The notes under the pieces were generated by a model that saw only the letters and a program-made list of their open reading frames with translations, was not told the origin of the DNA and did not search any database. From assembly GCA_018970725.1 (NCBI GenBank), contig JAGWVU010000041.1, positions 1 through 43,948 of the forward strand: a stretch of DNA of 43,948 nucleotides. Direction: 5' to 3'. The translations under genes and the position numbers were made by a program. This stretch comes from Verrucomicrobiota bacterium (GTDB lineage Bacteria; Verrucomicrobiota; Verrucomicrobiia; Verrucomicrobiales; DEV007). Below are positions 7,457 through 16,683 of the stretch, piece by piece (within the stretch, counting starts at the first letter, position 1; each line of letters begins with the position of its first letter).

Positions 7457-8761
7457 TCAACGCATCCGGAGGAACTCTTCCACCATCGGTTCCGGCAACC
7501 GGATCATCCGCGCCCCGGCTTTCGGGTATCTCCGGGCCGCCCGCCCGGAAAACAAGTCGCGCAACCCGGCATCGGTCCGCCGCTGAAAAACATCCTCGAG
7601 CGCCGGGGGGAGGAAACTCTCCCGGTCCACCGCATCCGGACCGAGGGCTCCGAAGTAGGGCTCGCGGGCCGCCTCCGGCCCCCCTTTTCCTTGCCGGGCA
7701 TGGCAAGCGTAACAGTCCATCCGGGTCATCCATTCGTCGATCCCGGCGGTCGTCTCCGTGGTCGCCAGGTTTTGCAGGGCCAGAGTCAGGGCGGAGCGTT
7801 GCAACGGACTCAGGTAGTAGTAGGGCACGGCTCCGGCCAGAGGCTCGTCCTGCAAACAACCATGTGGCTCCGGGCGCAGTTCCAGCAAGGGCTTGGCCCG
7901 GCGCCGCGGCATCGGACCGTCCCCGGTTTCGTGGCAATTCCCACAGCCCTTGGAGGCGAACCAAGCCCGGCCCCGCGCCGCCAAACCCGGGTCCGCCGTC
8001 TCCTGAAGCCGGGCGGGATCCGGCTCCTGACGCAACGGCGAGGCCTGAAGATACGCGGCCAGATCCGCGGCCTCGATTTCGGCCAACCCCTGTCCCGGCA
8101 TCCGACCCGAGGGATGATATTCCAGCGGATCCAAAAGAAAACGGGTCAGGTGATCCGCCGTCCAGAACAGCGCAATCCGCACTGGTTGAGAGGGAATCGC
8201 CGGAGCTTCCGGGGTCGCCTCCGCGGGAAACCCGGGCGGGACATATTCGCCATCCGGCGCGTGACAGGCGATGCAGCCGGTTTCGTGGTAGAGCTTGCGC
8301 CCGCGCTCGACGTTGCCCAGCAGAAGCGGTTCGCCGGGCTTCTGGCGCAGGGAGACGAGATAGGCGTAAAGGGCGGCCAGTTCCTCCTCGTCACGATCCG
8401 GCCCGGCGAACAGGCTGGGCATGGGGGTGGATCGTTTCAGCATCCGCGGATTGCGCAACAGCAGTTGGACCACCGACTCATCGCCGAATCGCGAAGCCAC
8501 CCCGGCGAGGTTCGGACCGGCGGCTCCCGGAAACCGGCGGCGCAGGGGCTCCGGAGGGGCATGGCAGGCGACGCAGTTCAGCTCGTTGAGGAGCAGTTCC
8601 CCGCCCTTGGCCAGATGCTCCGGAGAATCGTCCGCCGCGTGAAACCGCTGAAATCCCGTCACCAGCGGGTAATTGACCTCCTCCGCATGCGCGGGATGGG
8701 CCCGGAGGAGGGTGGGACGGAGGAGCCAAAGGCTCAGCAGAGCGAGCGCGAAGCGGGCCAT
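7457..8761 (-). CDS. Exported tetrahaem c-type cytochrome
   Basis: A 434-residue protein with an N-terminal signal peptide (MARFALALLSLWLL) and four CxxCH haem-attachment motifs: CVACH (63-67), CIACH (163-167), CGNCH (273-277) and CYACH (350-354). Each haem sits in a separate class I-like cytochrome segment, and methionines such as MPSLF (114) and GRMPGQG (220) could be axial ligands. It should work in the periplasm in electron transfer; partners are not identifiable. It is the last gene of the operon, starting only 4 nt after the stop of the BatA-like gene, so it is probably made with the MoxR/vWA/ABC proteins. A cytochrome in that setting is not what I would expect. Two or more c-haem domains in tandem are typical of Verrucomicrobia and Planctomycetes secreted proteins. 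Confidence 0.88.
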   Translation of the reverse strand: MARFALALLSLWLLRPTLLRAHPAHAEEVNYPLVTGFQRFHAADDSPEHLAKGGELLLNELNCVACHAPPEPLRRRFPGAAGPNLAGVASRFGDESVVQLLLRNPRMLKRSTPMPSLFAGPDRDEEELAALYAYLVSLRQKPGEPLLLGNVERGRKLYHETGCIACHAPDGEYVPPGFPAEATPEAPAIPSQPVRIALFWTADHLTRFLLDPLEYHPSGRMPGQGLAEIEAADLAAYLQASPLRQEPDPARLQETADPGLAARGRAWFASKGCGNCHETGDGPMPRRRAKPLLELRPEPHGCLQDEPLAGAVPYYYLSPLQRSALTLALQNLATTETTAGIDEWMTRMDCYACHARQGKGGPEAAREPYFGALGPDAVDRESFLPPALEDVFQRRTDAGLRDLFSGRAARRYPKAGARMIRLPEPMVEEFLRMR

Positions 8762-8765
8762 CGAC

Positions 8766-10580
8766 CTACCTTTCCGCCACCAGATTCCCGTTCTCCACCA
8801 GACTCTGGCGCCAAGCCATCCAAGCCCAGCTCGCCACCAAAAGCGCCATCACCAGGAGCGTCCAGAACGGCCAATTGAGGTCATGTTCACTGTGCCGGAG
8901 CATCACCCCGGCTGCCACTCCCGCGAGATCCTCCCGGCTGACCGCCTGGCGAAAGTCCCCCTCCCGGGCATCCGCAAAATAGGTGACGCCCTGGAGCAGC
9001 GGGGCCGACCCTTGGGCGATCGAGAGGAATCCCGCCTTCAACGGAGCCCTCAAGCTGGCGAGTTCGACGAGCGGCACCTCGCGCCGCCATTCCTCCGAGC
9101 CATCCCAAGCGGCAAACCGAAGCTCGACCGGAACCGCCGAAGGTTGGGTGTCGGCCGGCACCCGCAACGGTTGGCCGGTTTCAAGGATGCGACGCTCCAG
9201 AACCGGTTTGTCGAGCCGGATCGATTCCGCGAAACGATGGATCGCCAGCACAAAGCCGGGCAGTTGCTCCGCGTTGGAAGTGGCCACATCGAAGCCGAAG
9301 AGCAGTTGCCGCGCCCCCCCGGGAGTTTGGCGCAGCATGACCAAGGGCTTTTCCTCCCGCCAAACGAGTACGCGGTCGTTTTCCGTCCGGGGAATTCCGA
9401 AGGTTTGCAGATGGATCAACGGTTCCCAATTCAGATTGGCCACCAGCTCCTCATCCTCCACCAGAATCCGCCCCGCCACCGGCTTGGCCAACGACGGCAC
9501 CCGGTCCAGAAAAACCACCGCGTTCCCCGGCGGAAAGGAGGGGTTCAGCGGATCGTAACCCGCGAAGAGAAGATCCGGCCCCGGCCCGCCCGGTTCCGCC
9601 GGATAGGCGCCCGCGATGGACGCAATCACCTTCTCCGTCAACGGGGCGAGACGGGCCGAACCCGCGCGCCCCACGAACAGGACCCGGGGTTCCGGGCGCA
9701 ACAGCGGCAGGACATCGTCCACCGGAAAGCCGTCCGGCTCGAGTTGCAGCCGGAGCCTGTCCCCTCCCTCCGGAAAGCCGCCCTCGAGGACACGGATCTC
9801 CCCCGGCTCAAGCCGGATGGTCTGAGCCGGGGAACTTTGGCCACCCGCGGCCAACCTCCAGCTCCGCTCCACCACGTTCTCCCCAAAGTTCCGCAACAGG
9901 GCGCGCCACCGGGCTTTGCCACCTTCCTCGCGCACCTCGAGCCCCGTGAAACCCGCGTTCTCCAAGGGACGGCCCACCGCGAGGAGCCGCGCCTCAAACG
10001 GGAGATCCTTCACCTCGTGATCCGTCACCAGCAGCACCACGCCCAAAGGGCCCACCGCGCTTCGCGCCACCCGCAAAGCCGGAGTGAATTCGTGCTCCCC
10101 CGCCAACGGTTCCCACCCGGTCAACACCCCTTCGACCCCTTGCAACTTCGTCCCCCGGTAATAATTCCGCCCCGCCAGGGAACTTCCCACCACATAATAC
10201 TCGGTCCGGCGCGCCGAGGAAGCCAGACCGCCCAAAACCCGGAGCAGCTCCCTGACCGCCTCCCCGCGAAACGCGGACATGGAGGCCGAATCATCCAGAA
10301 CCACCGCCACCGGTTGCACCGATTCCGATCTGAGCCAACGCGGCTGGACCAGAAGCCAGGTCAACAAGAGCACCATGAACAACTGCAACCAGAGCGGCAC
10401 CGAGGACCGGATCCGGTCCAGTTTGCCCCCCTCACTGCTTTCCCTCTGGATTTGTTGCAGCAGAAAGAGGGTGGAAATGGTCACCACCTGACTCCGCCGC
10501 TGCAGCAGGTGGATCAACAGGACGGCCGGAAGCCCTGTCAGGGCCCACAGACCGGCGGGATTGCCCAGAATCCATTCCAT
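8766..10580 (-). CDS. BatA-like membrane protein with vWA domain
   Basis: 604 residues. The N-terminus has the BatA-type pair of membrane segments (LWALTGLPAVLLIHLLQRR, then WLQLFMVLLLTWLLV near 65-80). A von Willebrand A domain follows, with the metal-site motif DxSxS in VVLDDSASMS near residue 95 and a later LLVTDHE strand. The middle is beta-rich and likely periplasmic, with a glutamine-amidotransferase-like stretch (VLFVGRAGS, LLFAGYDPLN). A third membrane segment near the C-terminus (FWTLLVMALLVASWAW) closes the protein. Such proteins accompany MoxR ATPases and DUF58 proteins; in Bacteroides the Bat set affects aerotolerance. It lies 32 nt downstream of the DUF58 gene and 4 nt upstream of the cytochrome gene. 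Its exact role is unknown. Confidence 0.85.
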   Translation of the reverse strand: MEWILGNPAGLWALTGLPAVLLIHLLQRRSQVVTISTLFLLQQIQRESSEGGKLDRIRSSVPLWLQLFMVLLLTWLLVQPRWLRSESVQPVAVVLDDSASMSAFRGEAVRELLRVLGGLASSARRTEYYVVGSSLAGRNYYRGTKLQGVEGVLTGWEPLAGEHEFTPALRVARSAVGPLGVVLLVTDHEVKDLPFEARLLAVGRPLENAGFTGLEVREEGGKARWRALLRNFGENVVERSWRLAAGGQSSPAQTIRLEPGEIRVLEGGFPEGGDRLRLQLEPDGFPVDDVLPLLRPEPRVLFVGRAGSARLAPLTEKVIASIAGAYPAEPGGPGPDLLFAGYDPLNPSFPPGNAVVFLDRVPSLAKPVAGRILVEDEELVANLNWEPLIHLQTFGIPRTENDRVLVWREEKPLVMLRQTPGGARQLLFGFDVATSNAEQLPGFVLAIHRFAESIRLDKPVLERRILETGQPLRVPADTQPSAVPVELRFAAWDGSEEWRREVPLVELASLRAPLKAGFLSIAQGSAPLLQGVTYFADAREGDFRQAVSREDLAGVAAGVMLRHSEHDLNWPFWTLLVMALLVASWAWMAWRQSLVENGNLVAER

Positions 10581-10612
10581 AACTCCATTCAGATCAAGTC
10601 AACTCCAGCGGA

Positions 10613-11506
10613 TCAGCCCAATTCCACGCTTCCCGCCCCCACCGCCTCCAAGCGCAGGGCATGGGCAAAATCACTCTCCGCAGGCACCCGCACCACGGAC
10701 ACATCATAACGCCTGCCCTGCTGCTTCCATCCCTCGAAATGCCGTTGATAGGCGCTCCGGTAACGCTGCAGCAACTCCAAGCGCACCCGGCGCTCATGAC
10801 GCGTCCCGTCCTCCGAATCCACGAACTCGTAATTTCCCGACCACGCCGGATCCGCTTCCTCCCGACCAAACGGCGCAAAAATCGTCCCGAACCCCCGCTG
10901 CCCGGCCAACTGACGCAACACCGGATCTCCATCCCCGTGAAACAGGAGGTCACTCAATAAAATCCGCATCGACCGCGCCCGGAACGGAATCGCCTCCAAT
11001 CGCGGCGGGGCCGAAGCTGGTCCCGGTGGCAAAGCCGCGATCCGCTCCGGCCAAACATGCCCGGTCAAAACCTCACTCCGCAACGGCTCGCAGCCACCGG
11101 GAGTCGCCAGATAAAACCGGCCGCTGGCGCCGGACTTGAGCACGGCATGGACCAGAAAATAGAGCAGTTCCACCGTCCGCAACGCCTTGGCTTCCCCGAG
11201 AAACATCGACGGCGAGGCGTCGATCACCAGATCGACCATCGGCCGGACCTCCTCCCGGTAGAGCTTCATCGTGTAGTTCCCGCTCCGGGCATAGGCCTGC
11301 CAGTTGATGTGCCGGGGATCATCTCCGGGCAGATAGCTCCGGTGATCCTGGAAATCCAGCGATGAACCCGTCCCCGAACCCTGCTGATCCCCGCTGGCAC
11401 CTTTCCAGACCCGTTTGCCGAAGGGGAGACGGAACACCTCGGCCCACCCCTGGCCCCGGGCTCCCACCGCCCGCAGATCCAAACTGTCGAGGGTCCCGGG
11501 ATTCAT
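10613..11506 (-). CDS. DUF58 (vWA-like) protein
   Basis: 297 residues. The DUF58 hallmark is clear at about 50-80: DFQDHRSYLPGDDPRHINW followed by ARSGNYTMKLYREE. After it comes a vWA-like core with the metal-site motif DxSxS in LVIDASPSM. DUF58 proteins are standard partners of MoxR AAA+ ATPases and of BatA-like vWA proteins; together they are thought to help assemble or insert metals or cofactors into envelope protein complexes. The ATG overlaps the stop of the ABC permease gene by ATGA, so translation is coupled to the transporter. The protein has no signal peptide or clear membrane segment and is probably cytoplasmic. Confidence 0.9.
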   Translation of the reverse strand: MNPGTLDSLDLRAVGARGQGWAEVFRLPFGKRVWKGASGDQQGSGTGSSLDFQDHRSYLPGDDPRHINWQAYARSGNYTMKLYREEVRPMVDLVIDASPSMFLGEAKALRTVELLYFLVHAVLKSGASGRFYLATPGGCEPLRSEVLTGHVWPERIAALPPGPASAPPRLEAIPFRARSMRILLSDLLFHGDGDPVLRQLAGQRGFGTIFAPFGREEADPAWSGNYEFVDSEDGTRHERRVRLELLQRYRSAYQRHFEGWKQQGRRYDVSVVRVPAESDFAHALRLEAVGAGSVELG

Positions 11507-12930
11507 AGGGTCGCTTCCTCACGTCTCGACGCGGCCATCGCCTCCCGCACCCGCATTTTCTTCCAAAACACCACCACCATCGACAGGATGATCATGACCG
11601 TCTGGAGGAAACGGATCCACGTCAAGGTATCCGACTCCAGGGACTGCGAGAGAATCGAAAAGACGGACAGCGGCGGAATCACCATGACCAGCATCATGAG
11701 CTCCGAAAGATCTCCCCGCTCGATGAGAGGCATCAGGGAAACCGCGATCGCCCCCAGAAAGATCGCCGTCAAACAGTAGGAGACGATCGGCTGGGGATGG
11801 GAGGGGCGCGAGAGCAGCATGACCGCCAGGGGCGTCAGCAGGCTCGCGGTGAAGGCGAGGACGAGCCCTTCCATCTCCCCGCCGGGCGAGATCCCCGAGT
11901 TCATCCAGACCGACGGAGCAAGCTCCGCCGCGATCCGCGTCAGGGCGGAAAGCAAGAGCACATAAAACGTCCCGCTCCACCATCCGGGGGCTAGAAAAAT
12001 CCGCAGCACCGCCCCGAGCGGATGGCGCCGGAAAGGCTCATCCACCGAGGCCACCATCGGCGGATGCTCACTGAGCGCGTCCATCGCAAACAAGCCGAAG
12101 AAGAGAAACGGGATCCAGAGAGCCCCCGATACCGCCCACCCATGGGCCACCACCAGGGAGACCACGAAAACCGCCAGCCCGGAGATCCGGCGCCGGCTCG
12201 CGTAATTCACCGCCTCGGGCGCAATCCGGCTGGCGGCCATGTCGAGCAGGTAATAGCCCAGATAGATCGCCGCCGGAAGAATCCCGATCCAGGCCCAAAG
12301 CCCAAGGTTGAACGGAGCCAAACCATCTCCGCGGCTCACCCGGTAAACGGATTCACCTAGGAAACGGAACACGAGAACTACCGCCGGGACCGTGAAAAAG
12401 GAACGGATCAGGAAGTTCGACACCACGGACAGCCCCACCATCAGCGCCGTCACCACCCCTGAGAGACCGATGACGACGAAGAGCAGGATCAGCTCCGCCA
12501 CCACGTTCATGCCGCCGAAAAAATAGCGGATGACGATGTAGGGCAACACCGCGACCGCCAGCAGCACGGACTGGCTCATCAGCGCCAGCCACTTACCCGA
12601 GACAATCCGCCAGGCGGACATCCGCGTCAGCGCAATCAGTTCCATCGTGTTGTTCCGGACTTCCGCGTTGAGGGCGTTGAGCCCGCGCAACGGCATCACC
12701 ACCAGCAGCGTCACCTGCAACAAAAACCAGAACGAACCCGCGGTGTCCCGGCTGTCGCTGCTCTCGGTGAATCCTCCCGTCATGAAAATCAGCAGCAGAA
12801 GCTGAACGAAGAGGAAGGCCCACGTGAACGAGCGCGTGCGCAATCCCTGCCGCAACTCCTTGACCACCATCGGCCCGATCGAATCACTGAAATCCGCGAG
12901 GACCGGTCCAGGGGGGGGCGTCTCGTTCAT
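11503..12930 (-). CDS. ABC-2 type transporter permease
   Basis: 475 residues with about ten hydrophobic segments. It opens with a cytoplasmic KELRQGLRTRSFTW stretch before the first membrane helix, the usual ABC-2 permease start, and contains the sequence ALNAEVRNNTMELIALTRMSAWRIVSGKW near residue 100, the conserved 'E...gtlelLl.tpls...ivlgK' loop that contacts the ATPase. It is overlapped by ATGA at both ends, with the ATPase gene upstream and DUF58 downstream, so it forms a pair with that ATPase. The substrate is unknown. Its position inside a MoxR/DUF58/vWA operon suggests a role shared with those proteins rather than independent drug export. Confidence 0.88.
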   Translation of the reverse strand: MNETPPPGPVLADFSDSIGPMVVKELRQGLRTRSFTWAFLFVQLLLLIFMTGGFTESSDSRDTAGSFWFLLQVTLLVVMPLRGLNALNAEVRNNTMELIALTRMSAWRIVSGKWLALMSQSVLLAVAVLPYIVIRYFFGGMNVVAELILLFVVIGLSGVVTALMVGLSVVSNFLIRSFFTVPAVVLVFRFLGESVYRVSRGDGLAPFNLGLWAWIGILPAAIYLGYYLLDMAASRIAPEAVNYASRRRISGLAVFVVSLVVAHGWAVSGALWIPFLFFGLFAMDALSEHPPMVASVDEPFRRHPLGAVLRIFLAPGWWSGTFYVLLLSALTRIAAELAPSVWMNSGISPGGEMEGLVLAFTASLLTPLAVMLLSRPSHPQPIVSYCLTAIFLGAIAVSLMPLIERGDLSELMMLVMVIPPLSVFSILSQSLESDTLTWIRFLQTVMIILSMVVVFWKKMRVREAMAASRREEATL

Positions 12931-13916
12931 CGGCCACCTCCTTCCCGATCCAGCTTGCCCACCATCTCGATGAAAGCGTCCTCCAGGTTCCGCTCCTCGC
13001 GCCGGAAGTCGACGACCTCGATCCCGTCCCCGATGAGGCGCCGCAGCAGGGCCGCCAACGCCTGCGGTGAACCATCCGCCACCTCAAGTTTCGCCCCGTC
13101 CTTGGTCGCCTGCAAATACTTGACTTGCGGAGACATCAGGGCCCACTGCTCCAGCCGGGCCGGATCCCCGAGGATCCCGACCTGCACCACCGCCGTCTCC
13201 AACCCGTGACGCTTCATGCTCTCCGCCGTGCCCTGGTGCACCACCTTGCCCGCGTTGATGAAGATCAGGGTGTCGCACATCTCCCCAAGCTCCGAAAGAA
13301 TGTGCGAACTGATCAGGATGGTTTTCCCCTCCTGCGCCAGGATCCGGATCAAATGGCGCAACTCGACCCGCGCCTTCGGATCCAAACCGGCCGCCGGCTC
13401 GTCCAGAATCAAGACCTGAGGATCATGGATCAAGGCCCGGCCCAGACAAAGCCGCTGCCCCATCCCCTTGGAAAGTTTGTTGATCAGCCGGTCGTGCAGC
13501 TTGTTCAACTCGGTGAATTCCATCACCTCGTCCACCCGCTCCCGACGCTCTTTCCCCCGGTAACCCAGGGCCCGGGCGAAAAAATCGAGATACTCGATCA
13601 CCGTCATGTTGTCGTAGGTCCCGAAATTGTCCGGCATCCAACCGAGCATTTCGCGCACCCGCGCCGGGTAATCCATCACGTTGGTCCCCATGATCTGGGC
13701 CACCCCGGAGGTCGGATACTCCAAGGTCGCCAGAATCCGCATGGTCGTGGTCTTGCCCGCCCCGTTGGCCCCGATGAATCCGGCCACCTCCCCTTGGGCA
13801 ATCGAAAAACTCAAGCCGTCCACGGCCCGGATCTTGCCGAATTGGCGGCACAATCCCTCCACCCGGATCGCGGGAACCGGGGGCGGATCCAAGGGAGGCA
13901 GCGGCGGAGGATTCAT
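12927..13916 (-). CDS. ABC transporter ATP-binding protein
   Basis: 329 residues. Walker A is GANGAGKTT (49-57), the signature is LSKGMGQRL, Walker B is VLILDEPAAGLDP, and the H-loop histidine sits in ILISSHILSELGE. A proline-rich first 15 residues precedes the domain. The C-terminal extension of about 80 residues, containing DGIEVVDFRREERNLEDAFIE, is typical of the CcmA/NatA-like ATPases that work with ABC-2 permeases, and GldA of the gliding apparatus belongs to the same broad group. It overlaps the large membrane-protein gene upstream and the permease gene downstream by four bases each. All catalytic residues are present, so it should be active. Confidence 0.93.
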   Translation of the reverse strand: MNPPPLPPLDPPPVPAIRVEGLCRQFGKIRAVDGLSFSIAQGEVAGFIGANGAGKTTTMRILATLEYPTSGVAQIMGTNVMDYPARVREMLGWMPDNFGTYDNMTVIEYLDFFARALGYRGKERRERVDEVMEFTELNKLHDRLINKLSKGMGQRLCLGRALIHDPQVLILDEPAAGLDPKARVELRHLIRILAQEGKTILISSHILSELGEMCDTLIFINAGKVVHQGTAESMKRHGLETAVVQVGILGDPARLEQWALMSPQVKYLQATKDGAKLEVADGSPQALAALLRRLIGDGIEVVDFRREERNLEDAFIEMVGKLDREGGGR

Positions 13917-15655
13917 GGAGCGGCGGCGGTTCGGTTCACAGGTTCACCGGACACCATCAACCGGTCCCTCTCCCAACGAATGGAGCGCAACGAGGGCAAC
14001 AACTGCGCCCCCGGAACCTCAACCTCCGCCAAAAACTGATGGTTCACCATGACCAGCGTGGCGATCTTTTCCTCCCAGCCCGCACTGAACAGTGCCTGCG
14101 CACTCTTCCAGGCGGCCGCGTTTTCTTTGGAATCGACCGGTTTAAGCACAATCGGTTGCCCGCTGGCCACCGGCCCGGCGCTGCGCCAGCAGACCCCGGC
14201 CCGGTCCCGATAGTGGAAACTCACCAGTCCATAACCCAGGCTGTTGAAGAGACGCGGCGCCTGCCCATCCTTTCCGGGCTCGATCTCCTCAATCCGCGAG
14301 CGCGTCGGCAACGCGGCCCGGATCACTTGCAACTGCTCGCTCCGGCTGCGGAACCAATCGCCGCCCAATTGCCCGTCCATCTGTTGGAAATTCGCCTCGA
14401 TCGCGTAGGGATCGTCAAAGTGGGTCCAGCGGGATTTCCCCATGATCACCGGCATGAACCACGCCTGCTCCGCCACCGCAAACCCACGGCCGAGCAACAC
14501 CCCGGTTCTCGTGATCTGCTCCTGAACCAAGTGCGCGACACGTTCCTCGGGTTGGGAACGCAAGAGGATGAAGCCGACGCGCCGCCCGATCCCTCCAAAG
14601 CCATCGCCCAACAGGATGATGACCAGCAGGATCAGGCTGGCGGAGAGGGAAATCAACGGCGTGGTCACAAAGAGGAGATGTCTCCGGCCCGGCCCGGCCC
14701 AGACTTTCAGATTGACCGGCCCGACCACGATCACGAACGCGAGGAGGATCAGGAACACCACCCACGGGTTGAAGTCCTTCTCCCCGAAAACTTTTTGCAG
14801 CGGGTTCCCGAGATAACCTTCCCGAAGGTTCCGGATCAGGCTCGGCGCCGTTTCCAAGCTGGCGACCACCCGCTCCGGCGGAATTTTCAACCCGTCCCAT
14901 GACCAATGATGGATCCGCCCCATCCCCGATTTCTCGAACGGGGTCTCCTCCGTTCCGAACAGATGGAGATGCCCGCCCAACCGCACCCAACCCGCGAAAG
15001 TCTCCCGGGCGGCCGGTTCCAGCGCCTCCCACTCTTTGCGGCTCAACAGGACCACGTCAAACCCGCTCAGCACCCGCCAATCCGCTGGCAACTCCCCGGG
15101 GTGGAAGACGGCCGCCATCGGCTGCCCTCCCGCCGGGAGCCATCCCCGGGACTCCACCACCTTGGTCAGTTGATCGAGATTGTTCAAACCCGTCAGACCC
15201 TTGCTGAACGCCACCGACTTCCAGTCCGTGTTCAGCATCCCGGGCAGATTCCCCTGCGCCGACAATCGCCCGCTCCGCACGCTGATCTGCAACTCGCTCT
15301 CCACGCTCCGGTCCAGCTTGGTCGCCAACGGCACCACGAAGGCATGCTCCGTGTCCGACAACGCAGGGGTCCGCACCCGGTGGGTGGAAAGAAAGCGGAT
15401 GCCTCCATTCCCATATTGAGGCTGGGATCGGAACGTCACCGTCCACTCCAACGGGTTCGGATACCCGTTGTGGATCGAGATTTTCACCGGCAGGAACCCG
15501 CGCGAGGGCACCCGCTCGATGGCCGAGGTCGCGCGGACCACGGTGCTCGTGAGGACATCGACATCCCGCTTGAAAACCTCGAACTCGGCGTGCCCCACCC
15601 ACGGGAGGAGCCAGGCCAGTGCGATCCACCAAACCTTCCTTCCCTCCGGCCTCAC
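13913..15655 (-). CDS. Large membrane protein of the MoxR/ABC operon, function unknown
   Basis: 580 residues: signal peptide (WWIALAWLLPWVGHA), a long periplasmic beta-rich part, then a pair of membrane helices (VVFLILLAFVIVVGPVNLKVW and the segment around LISLSASLILLVIILLG, about 310-365), and a C-terminal soluble part. Between about 185 and 235 the stretch FDVVLLSRKEWEALEP leading to VRLGGHLHLFG resembles the glutamine-amidotransferase-like fold often found in such envelope proteins. I do not recognise a named family. It is overlapped by ATGA by the MoxR gene upstream and the ABC ATPase gene downstream, so it is part of the same unit and may be an extra component of the transporter. Confidence 0.75.
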   Translation of the reverse strand: MRPEGRKVWWIALAWLLPWVGHAEFEVFKRDVDVLTSTVVRATSAIERVPSRGFLPVKISIHNGYPNPLEWTVTFRSQPQYGNGGIRFLSTHRVRTPALSDTEHAFVVPLATKLDRSVESELQISVRSGRLSAQGNLPGMLNTDWKSVAFSKGLTGLNNLDQLTKVVESRGWLPAGGQPMAAVFHPGELPADWRVLSGFDVVLLSRKEWEALEPAARETFAGWVRLGGHLHLFGTEETPFEKSGMGRIHHWSWDGLKIPPERVVASLETAPSLIRNLREGYLGNPLQKVFGEKDFNPWVVFLILLAFVIVVGPVNLKVWAGPGRRHLLFVTTPLISLSASLILLVIILLGDGFGGIGRRVGFILLRSQPEERVAHLVQEQITRTGVLLGRGFAVAEQAWFMPVIMGKSRWTHFDDPYAIEANFQQMDGQLGGDWFRSRSEQLQVIRAALPTRSRIEEIEPGKDGQAPRLFNSLGYGLVSFHYRDRAGVCWRSAGPVASGQPIVLKPVDSKENAAAWKSAQALFSAGWEEKIATLVMVNHQFLAEVEVPGAQLLPSLRSIRWERDRLMVSGEPVNRTAAAP

Positions 15656-16677
15656 GCGCTCACGACGGGTTGGGATTCCTTGAGCGTTTTCGGGGTCGCC
15701 AGCGCCTGGACCGGGACTTCCGCCAACACTTCGTTCGCCACCCCGGCGTTGCTCTTCCCGTCGATCCGAGCGTTGTAGTCGAGAATGATCCGGTGCTGCA
15801 ACACCGGCACCGCCACGGCCTGAACGTCCTCGAACGAGGCGTGCGCCCTGCCCGCCATCAACCCCCGCGCCTTGGCTGCGGAGGCCAGGCTCAAGGCCGC
15901 CCGCGGACTGGCTCCATATTTGATGGCCACCGCCGCCTTCGACTGGCCCGGATGCGTCGCGTTGACTAATCGCGCGATGTAGTTGGCCACCACTTCCGGA
16001 AGGTAAATGGTCCGGACCGCCTCCATGATCCCGGTCAGTTCCTCCCGGGTCATCACCGGCCGCAGCTCCGGTTCCACCCCCAATTCCCGATGCTCCACAA
16101 TGCGCTGCAAAGTGGCGGCATCATTGCGGTGCACCTCCAGCTTGAAGAGGAATCGGTCCAACTGCGCTTCCGGAAGGGGATACGTCCCTTCCAACTCAAT
16201 CGGGTTCTGGGTCGCCAGCACGAAGAACGGTTGCGGCAGCGGATGAGTCTCTCCCAACACCGTGACCCGACGCTCCTGCATCGCTTCCAACAGCGCGGAT
16301 TGCGTCTTGGGCGACGCCCGGTTGATCTCGTCCGCCAAACAGAGATTGGTGAAGAGCGGGCCGGGCTGGAAGACGAATTCCCGCCTCCCGTTCGCCTCCT
16401 GGAGGACCGGGTTCCCGGTGATATCCCCGGGCAACAGATCGGGCGTGAACTGGATCCGCTTCGTGCCCAGTTCCAGAGCCTTGGCCAATCCTTTGACCAA
16501 CTCGGTTTTGCCCAGCCCCGGCAATCCCTCCAACAGAATGTGGCCCCGGGCCAGAATCCCGGTGACCACCAGCTCCACCAGCTGTTCCTGCCCGAACAAA
16601 ACACCGTTCAAGGCTTCCAAAAGGCGGCGCACCCCGGCGTTGTGGGTGGCGATTTCAGCTTCGGTCGGTTGCGGCAT
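15652..16677 (-). CDS. MoxR family AAA+ ATPase
   Basis: MoxR ATPases act as chaperones that help mature protein complexes, usually with vWA-domain partners. In 341 residues the Walker A is GLPGLGKT (51-58), and Walker B lies in LCLADEINRASPKTQSALLE near residue 113. The following EAMQERRVTV, the sensor region FFVLATQNPIE and the box EGTYPLPEAQLDRFLFK are family hallmarks. The C-terminal lid is present. The start lies 6 nt after the stop of the coiled-coil membrane protein gene, and the stop overlaps the next gene by ATGA. DUF58 and a BatA-like vWA protein are encoded further down the same operon, its likely partners. The gene is intact. Confidence 0.95.
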   Translation of the reverse strand: MPQPTEAEIATHNAGVRRLLEALNGVLFGQEQLVELVVTGILARGHILLEGLPGLGKTELVKGLAKALELGTKRIQFTPDLLPGDITGNPVLQEANGRREFVFQPGPLFTNLCLADEINRASPKTQSALLEAMQERRVTVLGETHPLPQPFFVLATQNPIELEGTYPLPEAQLDRFLFKLEVHRNDAATLQRIVEHRELGVEPELRPVMTREELTGIMEAVRTIYLPEVVANYIARLVNATHPGQSKAAVAIKYGASPRAALSLASAAKARGLMAGRAHASFEDVQAVAVPVLQHRIILDYNARIDGKSNAGVANEVLAEVPVQALATPKTLKESQPVVSA

Positions 16678-16683
16678 GGGTCG

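Noticed and set aside
8673-10709. Plus-strand open frame of about 678 codons across the BatA-like gene
   Set aside because: Rich in Arg, Pro, His and Gln with no domain pattern; the minus-strand gene has a vWA motif and membrane helices.
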